Source: Eimeria necatrix (taxonomy: Eukaryota > Apicomplexa > Conoidasida > Eucoccidiorida > Eimeriidae). Taken from it: a stretch of DNA of 10,000 nucleotides. The stretch is from contig NW_013654485.1 of NCBI RefSeq assembly GCF_000499385.1, positions 1 through 10,000 on the forward strand, written 5' to 3'. Under the pieces are notes generated by a model. That model was not told the origin of the DNA, made no database searches, and worked only from the letters and a program-made list of their open reading frames with translations. Positions 1 through 7,580 of the stretch are shown piece by piece (within the stretch, counting starts at the first letter, position 1; each line of letters starts with the position of its first letter). Position numbers and translations under genes: made by a program.

Positions 1-1
1 C

Positions 2-40
2 CCCCCCCCTCCCAGCAGCAGCAGCAGCAGCAGCAACTCC

Positions 41-72
<32 letters not shown>

Positions 73-301
73 CAGCAGCAGCTACGTGTGCGTGGGCGAA
101 CTTAGCCCAGATTCGCTGTGGACCCTCGACTCCGAGGCCCTCGTGTCTTCGCTGCTGCTGCCGCCGGGCGTGCGGCTCGAAGTGGAGTTTCCGACGGAGT
201 TTCATTCCTTCATGGAAGTGGACCGCGTGCGCGTGGCTAGCAAGCCGGAGCTGCAGCGCGCGCTGCTCAAGCTAGCTGCTTTCGCGCAGCAGCTCAACAA
301 G

Positions 302-336
<35 letters not shown>

Positions 337-645
337 GGGGGGGCTGCGGGGGGGCTGCGGGGAGCTGCAGCGAGCGGGGGGAGGGGCACAGCTAGCTGTA
401 GAGGGGTTATACGGGGGGGTGGGGAGCTGTCGCTAGCTAGCTAGTTGGCGAGAGCCGTGTAGGGCTGGAGAGCAGCTAGCTAGCTAGCTAGCTAGCTGGG
501 TAGCTAGCTGGCTAGCTAGCGGGACGAACGGAGATATGAGTCGTTGCACAGCTAGCTAGCTGCAGCAGCCTTTAGCTAGCTCGATGAATCCCCAGCCAGC
601 TAGCTAGCTAGCCAACTAGCTAGCTGCAGCGAACTTCGCCTTCCT

Positions 646-686
<41 letters not shown>

Positions 687-853
687 TTTGTGTGGGCGCT
701 GCAGGCCGCTGGACTTCTCGGCGATAAACTTGGCGCAGAACGCGACGAACTTGTACTGGAACTTAAGTCGGTTTGACAAGGGGGGTTGCGTGGAAGCAGC
801 ACTTCAAGCTTTGTGTCCTTCTTGCGTTTCTGCGTTGAAGCGGCGGCGGCAGT

Positions 854-904
<51 letters not shown>

Positions 905-1151
905 GCGAGCGCGCGGGGAAGCGGCCGCGCGCCGCGCAGCAGCTGCAGCTGCGCAGGCAGCACGAAGCCAACCGCTTCTTCGAATTCATGCAGGCCGAGT
1001 TTTCGAGAAGAAGTGAAAACTTGAAAAAAAGAAAAGAACAATTAAAAGAAGTTTTGAAACAAAACAAAAAAACCCGCATGCAAGGAGTGCCCGACGGCGA
1101 CGGAGACGCACTCGTCGACGCCTTCATCGACCGACAAACCGGACTCTTCAA
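2..1151 (+). CDS. Two upstream exons of a repeat-rich nuclear-type protein, 5' partial, possibly the N-terminal part of the SET8-like gene
   Basis: Proposed exons are 2-300 and 651-1151. The first enters from the left edge and encodes Pro, Ser and Ala runs. A non-repetitive island with acidic and hydrophobic character follows (about 83-300, including SPDSLWTLDSEALVSSLLLP). The second opens after a pyrimidine-rich acceptor (ccttccttccag, ending 650). It carries a Ser run, an island (688-840) containing LDFSAINLAQNATNLYWNLS, basic KRRR and GKRPRA clusters that resemble nuclear localisation signals, a second Ser run and a charged helical stretch (about 960-1080) that could form a coiled coil. 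The junction 300/651 keeps frame: both exons meet with two bases plus one. I do not recognise a domain in either exon. The frame runs into the AAACCCT array and would stop at 1173 if unspliced; a donor at 1152 would instead lead in phase to 1879. The first ATG is not in this window, so the start is unknown. Confidence 0.45.
301..650 (+). repeat. Probable intron with CTG run and GCTA (CTAG) repeat block
   Basis: After a GTCCGC donor at 301, a GCT run (about 301-336) is followed by G-rich sequence. Positions 431-626 are dominated by palindromic GCTA/AGCT tetramer repeats interrupted by short unique stretches. A period-4 GCTA array places TAG in every frame on both strands, so the block cannot be translated. 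The interval ends with ccttccttccag, a good 3' splice site. The donor is weaker than the usual GTRAGT, so the left boundary is uncertain. Confidence 0.5.
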
Positions 1152-1157
1152 GTCCGC

Positions 1158-1192
1158 AAACCCTAAACCCTAAACCCTAAACCCTAAACCCT
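1158..1192 (+). repeat. Telomere-like AAACCCT array, 5 perfect units
   Basis: Five exact copies of AAACCCT are seen. The reading frame of the upstream exon, if not spliced, would end Asn-Pro-Lys-Pro-stop inside this array. This is a recurrent artefact wherever a frame enters AAACCCT repeats. Confidence 0.97.
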
Positions 1193-1669
1193 AGCAACAA
1201 ACTCGAGGGGGTTCGCCGCGGGCTCTGCGCCGGGAAGTCGCGGGTTCTAAACCCTGAACGCTCCACACTAAACCCTAAGCACCAAACCCTAAACCCTAAA
1301 CACTAAACCCTAAACACTAAACACTAAACCCTAGGTCGCACACGGGCTATTCACTGCGTCGGGTGTTTCTGAGGGTTTCGAGGGTTTAGAGGTTCTAGGG
1401 TTTACAGAGGGGGCCTGGGGTTTTGCTTTTATAGCTTTGCACTTCGCCAGCATTTGCGAGGGTCTGAGATATTTATTTAAAGGGTTTACACAATTGCTGC
1501 TCTCTGTCCTTGACTTTTAGGGTTTAGGGTTTAGGGTTTAGGGTTTGCAGCCGGGCGTCTTCTTTCATGTCTCTGAGCGCCAGCGTGTTCCTATTTCGGG
1601 TTTACTTAGGGTTTAGCGAGGGTTTGTAGCAGTAGTAGTGCAGCGCGGGAATGCTCCGGGAGGGCTGAT
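1193..1669. repeat. Degenerate telomere-like repeats, non-coding interval
   Basis: Positions 1247-1334 hold AAACCCT units mixed with variants (AAACACT, AAGCACC). From about 1360 the orientation flips to GGGTTT/TTTAGGG, with scattered fragments at 1365-1412 and 1590-1625. A clean array at 1516-1546 ends in TTTGCAG. I see no open frame with protein-like composition. The interval is either an intron of one long gene or intergenic DNA between two genes. Confidence 0.8.
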
Positions 1670-1929
1670 TAGGGTTTAGGGTTTGCGAGGGTTTAGGGTT
1701 TAGGGTTTAGGGTTTGCAGGCGGGCCTTCTCGCTGGTCTCGGGCCCCCAGCGGCGTTTGCTGTACATTTAGTGGCTGGGGCGGAGCGCGTTGTTGTGGGC
1801 GAGGGGAGGCGGCAGCTAGGCTAGGGTTTAGGGTTTGCGAGGGTTTAGGGTTTAGGGTTTAGGGTTTAGGGTTTGCAGGCGGGCCTTCTCGCTGGTCTCG
1901 GGCCCCCAGCGGCGTTTGCTGTACATTTA
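1670..1929 (+). repeat. Direct duplication of about 105 bp (copies 1670-1770 and 1822-1929)
   Basis: Copy A (1670-1770) and copy B (1822-1929) are identical apart from one extra TTTAGGG unit in copy B (four versus three before TTTGCAG). Each consists of TTTAGGG repeats, then TTTGCAG, then about 52 bp of unique GC-rich sequence ending in TGTACATTTA. Copy B runs into the first SET8 exon. Copy A meets an in-frame TAG at its end and is followed by unrelated sequence. The duplicated TTTGCAG is the proposed 3' splice site in copy B. Confidence 0.92.
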
Positions 1930-4356
1930 TTGTCTTCGCCAAAACCACCACGCGAACGTCAAGCTGGCGAAGGTCCCGGGCAAGGGGCGCGCAGTGTTTG
2001 CTGCGGATCTCATCTCCAAAGACGACTTCGTTTTGGGTGAAACTCTCTTCATTTTGCTTCTTTTTTCTTCCTTTTTGCACTATTATGAAGTCCAACTTAT
2101 TCTCCATTTAATGGTGTTCGTTTCAAGCTTTTATTCGCCGTATTTTGACCTAAAAATCGCCTTTTTGTCTCATGTCCGTGGCATGGTGCGCGCAGTGTTT
2201 GCTGCGGATCTCATATCCAAAGATGAGTTTGCTTTGGGTGAAAGTAATTCTTTTTCTACTCTTTTTTCTTCTTTTTTGGATTATTGTGAAGTCCAAGTTA
2301 TTCTCTATTTAGTGGTGTCTGTTTTGGCTTTTTATTTCATTTAATTGGACACCAGAAACTCCTTTTTGTGTTATTTCCCTCGAAAAATCCGCGCGGTTTT
2401 AATCTGCAAAGATGACTTTATTTTGAGTAAAACTGATTCTTTTTTGGTTCTCTTTTGCTTTTTTTTGGATGAATATTTGGAGGAAATGAAACCCTTTTTG
2501 GTGGTTTTTGATTCAGAAAGTTTTCCCATTTAATTGCTTATCGAAAAAGCTTTTTATTTTTTGTTTTTTCGTCTAAATGGTCTTCAGAAAAAGTTTTTAT
2601 TTTTTGTTTGTGTCTTAAAGAGGCCCGCGGCGTTTTGCTGCAGCGGTGAATTAGAATGTGATTTTATTTTTGCAAAATTAGTTTTTTATTTTTTTGATTT
2701 CTTTTTATTTTTACTTCTTTTTACTTCTTTTTAATTCGTTTTGTTGCTTTTTAATTCATTATATTTCTTTTTAATTCCTTTTAATTCTTTTTATTTCTTC
2801 TTGTGATTATTAAATTCAAATTTCACTCTTTTTGAGGCTTTTAGATCATGTTTTACTCTTTAAAGTGATTTAAAACCAAAACATTTTTAATCTTTTTTTT
2901 GTTTTTTAGTTTTTTATTTTCTCCTTTTTAATACTTTTCTTTGAATAAAAGTTTTTTCGTTTTAAAGTTTTAAATCAAAAACACTTTTTCCATTTATACT
3001 TTTTAATGTTTATTGTTTTCGAAGTTCATCATTTGAAAGTTTATTGTTTGCAAATTTATTTTTTGATTTAATTATCTTCTTTTATCTTCTTTTAATTATT
3101 TTATTCTTGTAATTATTTTCTAGAATTGTTTTCTTTTAATTGTATATATATTAGTATATTTGTATGTTTATTATTATTATTATTTATATATTTATATTAT
3201 TTTCTATTCTTTTTGATATTTAATTTTTTAGTTTTCAAGTTTAAATTGGAATATATTTTTAATTTCTTTTTTATTTTGTTTTTAGAATACAAAGGAGAAC
3301 TTTGTTCTGAGAGAGAAGCAAGAGAAAGAGACATTCGCTACGACAGGTCTCGCTGTTCCAAGGGGTGGGCGCACGAGGGTTTAGGGTTTAGGGTTTAGGG
3401 TTTAGGGTTTAGGGTTTGGTGTTTGGGGGGTGAGGGATGTTTAGGGTTTAGGGTTTACGGGTTGGGCTGCGCTGCGAGGGTGGGGCCGCCAGAGGTTGAG
3501 GGTTTGCGGCGAGGTGCGACGCTTGCGGGCCCAGGGTTTAGGGTTTAGGGTTTAGGGTTTAGGGTTTAGGGTTTAGGGTTTTGTTTGCAGGAGCTTTATG
3601 TTTTATTTTAAATATAAAGATAGACAAATGAGCATCGACGCCACAGATGAGAGACTGGAGTTTGGCCCCGCTCGCCTCATCAACCACTCCAGGAAAAACC
3701 CTAATCTCAAGCCCAAGGTGAGGGTTTAGGGTTTAGGGTTTAGGGTTTAGGGTTTAGGGTTTAGGGTTTGGGGACGAGCGGCAAAGCCAAAGCGAAGGCA
3801 CACAGAAACGCATGCAGGACAGAAGCAAAGATACAACTGCTTTTTAATCTCTTTATTTATTTTTAATTTATTATTTATTATTTTAATTAATTAATTTAAT
3901 TAATTAAATTAAATTAATTAAATTAAATTAATTAAATTAAATTAATTAAATTAAATTAATTAAATTAAATTAATTAAATTAATTTATTTGCAGGCGGAGG
4001 CTCTCGACGGAGACGCCAACGACTTGCGGCTTTTCTTCGTGGCTCTCAGAGACATCCACGAGTGCGTTGCAAACCCTAAACCCTAAACCCTAAACCCTAA
4101 ACCCTAAACCCTTTCTCTTGCCGCAGGCGCAGCTTTTGCGGAAACCCTAAACCCTCGTGCTTCCGATCTCGGGGGCTAGACGAGAGCCTCAAGCTTTGGT
4201 CGGCCTCCAGGGGCAGTCTAGGGTTTAGGGTTTAGGGTTTAGGGTTTAGGGTTTAGGGTTTAGGTGGGCTGTCTTTGTAGGGGGGAGGAGCTGCTGGTGG
4301 ACTACGGCGAAAGAGACCCAGAGGCCCTGAAGCAGAATCCGTGGCTCAATGAGTAG
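1879..4356 (+). CDS. SET-domain histone H4 Lys20 methyltransferase, SET8/KMT5A type (C-terminal exons)
   Basis: Five exons, 1879-2036, 3286-3364, 3591-3717, 3994-4061 and 4281-4356, join through GT-AG introns with matching phases into one SET domain ending in TAG. In order I see GKGRAVFAADLISKDDFVLE with YKGE (SET-N, split by intron 1), a Glu/Arg helix, SFMFYFKYK, SIDATDERLEFGPARLINHS (cofactor-binding NHS), LRLFFVALRDIHEGEELLVD with YGE, and a C-terminal PWLNE. Order, spacing and the short PW tail match SET8/KMT5A rather than the larger SET families, which have Cys-rich pre- and post-SET domains. By family knowledge it methylates H4K20 in the nucleus. Residues equivalent to human Tyr245, Arg295, Asn298, His299 and Tyr336 are present; human Tyr334 is Val and Asp338 is Glu. 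The 5' end at 1879 is the least certain; 1910 is an alternative acceptor. N-terminal exons may be 2-1151. Confidence 0.88.
2037..3285 (+). other. Intron 1 of the SET8-like gene, T-rich, 1249 nt
   Basis: It begins GTGAAA after TTG-G and ends tttgtttttag before AATACAAAGG. Splicing restores Phe-Val-Leu-Glu-Tyr-Lys-Gly-Glu, the conserved SET-N strand, which fixes both borders. Most of it is strongly T-rich and AT-rich on the sense strand, unlike the GC-rich exons. The first 500 bases contain tandem copies of exon 1 material. Apparent open frames here give Phe/Leu/Ser-rich translations and are not genes. Confidence 0.88.
2187..2533 (+). pseudogene. Tandem decayed copies of the first SET8 exon inside intron 1
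   Basis: The segment at about 1987-2110 (exon end plus intron start) is repeated at about 2187-2312, offset 201 bp, and again, more diverged, at about 2388-2530. Copy 2 would encode VRAVFAADLISKDEFAL and keeps a G|GTGAAA donor, but has lost the GKG part of the motif. Copy 3 would encode IRAV-LICKDDFIL, lacks 12 bases (the Phe-Ala-Ala-Asp codons) and its donor is changed to GAGTAAAA. The flanking intron sequence (GAAGTCCAA-TTATTCT, CATTTAAT) is repeated too, so whole exon-intron units were duplicated. A still weaker fourth copy may lie near 2627-2680. Confidence 0.75.
3365..3590 (+). repeat. Intron 2 of the SET8-like gene, filled with TTTAGGG arrays
   Basis: The donor is GG|GTGGGC and the acceptor ttttgtttgcag|G. 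TTTAGGG arrays lie at 3380-3417, 3440-3457 and 3533-3582, all in the sense orientation. The first starts about 15 nt after the donor and the last ends within 10 nt of the acceptor. Splicing joins Cys-Ser-Lys-Gly to Ser-Phe-Met-Phe-Tyr-Phe as expected for SET8. Confidence 0.88.
3718..3993 (+). repeat. Intron 3 of the SET8-like gene: TTTAGGG array plus AT-only 14-bp tandem repeat
   Basis: The donor AAG|GTGAGG is strong, and the acceptor is atttgcag. A TTTAGGG array (3721-3769) starts only 3-4 nt inside the intron. The middle is unique, purine-rich sequence. About 3850-3984 is pure A/T, and from about 3895 it resolves into roughly six copies of a 14-bp unit (TAATTAAATTAAAT) reaching the acceptor. 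This phase-0 junction joins Leu-Lys-Pro-Lys to Ala-Glu-Ala-Leu. Confidence 0.87.
4062..4280 (+). repeat. Intron 4 of the SET8-like gene with inverted telomere-like arrays
   Basis: The donor is CACGA|GTGCGT and the acceptor ctgtctttgtag. Splicing restores Asp-Ile-His-Glu-Gly-Glu-Glu-Leu-Leu, the conserved SET-C strand. Six perfect AAACCCT units (4071-4112) and a TTTAGGG array (4219-4264) lie in opposite orientations around about 105 bases. The intervening sequence contains another acceptor-like site (ctttctcttgccgcag, ending 4126). Confidence 0.88.
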
Positions 4357-4988
4357 CTGCTGCTGCTGCACTTGCTGCTGCTGCACTTGCTGCTGCTGCT
4401 GCAGCAGCAGCAGTGGCTGCGCATGCAGTGGCTGCTGCTTCACTTTGCTGCTGCTGCTGCTGCAGCGGCAAGAGTAACAGAAGCAGCTAGAGCAAGTGCG
4501 CCGTAGCACGACCATCTCGAGCAGCAGCAGCAGGCGCTGCAGCAGCAGCAGCTGCTGCAGCAGCAGCAGCTGCAGCAGCAGCAGCTGCAGCAGCAGCAGC
4601 TGCAGCAGCAGCAGCTGCAGCAGCAGCAGCAGCAACAGAAGTTGTTGCTGCAGAGGGAAGTGGATGCACACCTCAGACTTGGCTTAGCAACTCTGGCTCC
4701 AGCAGCCTCAATAAGAAAAAGGAGACACAGCAGCAGCAGCAGGAGACACAGCAGCAGCAAATGGAGACACAGCAGCAGCAGCACGAGACACAGCAGCAAC
4801 AAGGACAGACAGAGCAGCAGCAAAAAGAGCCACAGAAGCAGCAAAAAGAGACAATGAAAAAAGACACTAGAGAACGGCTTAGAGACAAATGTAGACAGGC
4901 AGATAGCAGTGCGAAACGGAGAAAAGCAGCAGCAGCAGCTGCTGCTGCTGCAGCAGCAGCAGCTGCTGCTGCTGCAGCAGCAGCAGCT

Positions 4989-5021
<33 letters not shown>

Positions 5022-5086
5022 CCTTCAGAGCCCCACAGTTGCCAAGCTGCGCCTGAGTGGCTGCGCAAATCCGGATCTTGCAGCAG
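4357..5086 (+). repeat. Compound CAG/CTG repeat interval with a Q/E/K-rich open frame
   Basis: Right after the SET8 stop come CTG runs (4357-4400, 4430-4462). A 15-bp higher-order repeat CTGCAGCAGCAGCAG (about 4533-4632) follows, then alternating CAG4/CTG4 blocks (4927-5020). One + strand frame is open from 4491 to 5090. It encodes an Ala run, then repeats of ETQQQQ at 4722-4800 (ATG at 4761), then a basic stretch (KKDTRERLRDKCRQADSSAK) and a second Ala run. The basic stretch is the only non-repetitive part, and I recognise no domain. It may be 3' untranslated sequence of the SET8-like gene or a small repeat-derived gene. No splice or homology evidence decides between these. Confidence 0.6.
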
Positions 5087-5680
5087 CTAGCTGCTGCAGC
5101 CTGCTGCTACCTAGCTAGCTAGGCAGTTTTAAAGATAAAGAGCTAGCTAGCTGCAGCTAACTCGCGGGCTAGCTAGCTAGCTAGCAGCTAGCTCGCAGCT
5201 AGCTAGCTCGCAGCTAGCTAGTAAGCAGCTAGCTGGCAGCTAGCTGCAGCTAGCTGGGCCAAAGCCTTGTAGGGGCAGTGGGCTCTTTAGCCTGAGACGC
5301 ATTGGGGCGGCTAGCCAGGAGGTGCAGACATGGGCAGCAGCTAGCTAGCCAGGCCTAGTTAGCTGGCTAGCTAGCTAGCCAGGCCTAGCTAGCTGGCTAG
5401 CTAGCTGCTTTGTTGGTTAGCCAGCTAGCTAGCTATTCTGCCAGGTCTAGACAACAAGCTAGCTGGCTAGCTAGCTAGCGAGCTAGCTGGCTAGCTAGCT
5501 AGCTGGCTAGCTAGCTAGCTGGCTAGCTAGCTAGCGAGCTAGCTAACTCGCTAGCTAGCCTGGCCTATGAAGCGGGTTGCCTAGCTAGCTAGCTGCCCAG
5601 ACGCGCTGCTGTGTGGCTAGCTGGCGGGGAGCTGCCAGCTGGCTAGCAGCAGACGCTGCTGCTGCTGCTAGCTAGCTAGC
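5087..5680. repeat. Second GCTA (CTAG) tetramer repeat block
   Basis: About 590 bases are built mostly from GCTA/AGCT units with short variants (CTGGCTAGCTAG, CAGCTAGC) and a few unique patches (5255-5330, 5570-5640). Both edges grade into CAG or CTG repeats. TAG occurs in every frame on both strands, so it is non-coding. It separates the SET8-like gene from the Rgp1-like gene. Confidence 0.92.
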
Positions 5681-5799
5681 AGCAGCAAATGCTGCAGCAG
5701 CTGCTGCTGCGCCTCCCCACAATTAGTGAAAGGCAGCAAACTAATTAAAGACAGCAGCAAGAGCCCAAAGCCCCATTGCGGAAGCCCCAAAGCCCCAAG

Positions 5800-5815
5800 G
5801 CCGCATGCATGCGGC
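5800..5815. promoter_or_regulatory. 16-bp perfect palindrome containing TGCATGC, upstream of the Rgp1-like start
   Basis: GCCGCATGCATGCGGC reads the same on both strands and lies 222 bases upstream of the proposed ATG at 6038. Its core GCATGC/TGCATGCA is a known class of apicomplexan promoter motif bound by ApiAP2 factors. A regulatory role here is inference from motif and position only. Confidence 0.3.
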
Positions 5816-5824
5816 GGCTATCTC

Positions 5825-5857
<33 letters not shown>

Positions 5858-6037
5858 CAACAAAAGCAGCAGCAGCTGCAGCCTTGCCTCAGTTTTGCTG
5901 TTTTGTGCTCACAGAAACCCCGCAGCAGCAGCTCAGGGCTGGCAGCAGCGGCCGCGGAGGCACGACTGACTGCAGCAGCAGCCGGCGCAGCTGCTGCTGC
6001 TGCTGCTGCTGCAGCAGCAGCTGCTGCTGCTGCTGCC

Positions 6038-6175
6038 ATGCTGCCGCAGCAGCGCACTGGGGCTGTTCGAGTCGGAGTGTACTTGTCGCAGGCCCTTTAC
6101 TTTTCAGGAGACACTCTGCGTTGTCTCTTGACTCTAGAGAATGCAGCAGCAGCAGCAGCAGCAGCAGCAGGGCCC

Positions 6176-6207
<32 letters not shown>

Positions 6208-6473
6208 TTGTGAGGCTGGCTGCGAGATTGCTGCTGTGATTGTGCAGCTTTGTGGGGTGCTGACATGCGCGCGGAAAGCAGCAGCAGGAAGGGACTGTCT
6301 CCTTGCTGCGCTGCAGCAGCCGCAGCAGCAGCTATATAGGCACCTGGCTGCTGCTTGGCTGGTCAGCAGCAGCAGCTCCAGTGCAGCAGCAGCAGCAGCT
6401 GCTGCTGCTGCTGCTGCCGCGGCAGCAACGGAAAGGGGGACCCTGCCCGACAGGCCCCCTGTTCGCCCCCCCG

Positions 6474-6516
<43 letters not shown>

Positions 6517-6657
6517 CCCTGCAGCAGCAGCGGTTTACGGAGACGGCAGCAAGTTGCTGTTTATATCTGAGCCCTGCGTCGTTGCCAGAGACATCCGGCT
6601 GTCTCCCCGCAGCAGCAGCAGCAGCAGCAGCCACAGCTGCTGCTGCGGGACCAGGCC

Positions 6658-6714
<57 letters not shown>

Positions 6715-6937
6715 CCGGCTCTCGTTTGTTTACGAGTGTTTGCTGCCTCCCTTCTTGCCCCCCTCTCACCGCTCTGGAGTCTATGCTTATTTCTTAACTG
6801 TTCATTTGCTGCGGTCTGCTGCTGCTGCTGCTGCTGCTGCTGTCCCCGCGCATGCAGTTGGCTGCTGCCCCGTCTGGCTGGGCGGCTGCGCGCTCCCGGA
6901 GGTCCCGCTGCTGCCCACGCTGGGGCCCCCCATTGTC

Positions 6938-6972
<35 letters not shown>

Positions 6973-7237
6973 AGCAGCAGCAGCTGCTGCTGCAGTAGAC
7001 CCGCAGCAAACGAGCGGCGCAGAGCCGCCAGACGCGCAAACGAAGGGGACCAGCAGCAGTGCATCCCAGCAGCAGCAGCTGCAGCAGCAGCAGCAGCAGC
7101 AGCTGCAGCAGCAGCAGCAGCTGCTGCTGCAGCAGCAGCAGCAAGGCAGCGACTCAGGCGGCTCCGAGCGATCCAGCTGGCTGCAGCTGCCGGCCGCGCT
7201 GCTGCCGTTTGCTGGCAGCAGGCAGCGCGCAGCAGAG

Positions 7238-7272
<35 letters not shown>

Positions 7273-7548
7273 CTCGCCTGCGGCAGCCCCGGAAGCAGCA
7301 GCAGCAGCAGCAGCAGCGGAGGCAGGCAGCAAACGAGGAGACCCCATCCTTAGTCCCCTGCGCTTTTGCTTCAGAAGCAAAGCTAGACAGTTGCTGCTGC
7401 CAAGCAGCAGCAGCAGCGGCTGCGGCAGCTGCTGCTGCTGCTGCTGCCGCCTCACCCCCTGGGCGGAGACTCCGGGGCTGCCGCTGGCCGGAGAAGGCGC
7501 GCAGCTGACCAGTGGACCTCTGCAGCAGCAGCAGCAGCAGCAGCAGCT

Positions 7549-7580
<32 letters not shown>

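Noticed and set aside
301..436. Coding extension of the first exon through AGGLRGGCGEL to a stop at 436
   Set aside because: Composition turns to GCT, G-rich and GCTA repeat. A splice at 300 joins in phase to a more protein-like exon at 651.
670..774. Alternative frame reading EFVWALQAAGLLGDKLGAER
   Set aside because: It looks protein-like but ends at TGA in the position 773 region and does not connect in phase to the first exon or to the downstream basic exon, whereas the chosen frame does both.
651..1151. Formin FH2 C-terminal region, suggested by LDFSAINLAQNATNLYWNLS and the charged helix
   Set aside because: The likeness is limited to general helical, charged character. The first exon has no FH2 features, and the low-complexity content makes chance similarity likely.
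1916..2734. Chain of short + strand frames continuing past the first SET8 exon
   Set aside because: They are Phe/Leu-rich read-through of T-rich intron 1. The SET8 motif is restored only by splicing 2036 to 3286.
3126..3398. A separate 90-residue gene
   Set aside because: Only its middle part (3286-3364) is meaningful, and that is a SET8 exon. The start is T-rich intron and the end is a telomere-like array.
1158..4264. A real chromosome end, suggested by the telomere heptamers
   Set aside because: Arrays are short, occur in both orientations and lie within introns and between genes, with unique coding DNA on both sides. They are interstitial repeats.
4515..5020. CRISPR array
   Set aside because: Regular CAG-based units have no unique spacers, and the organism is eukaryotic.
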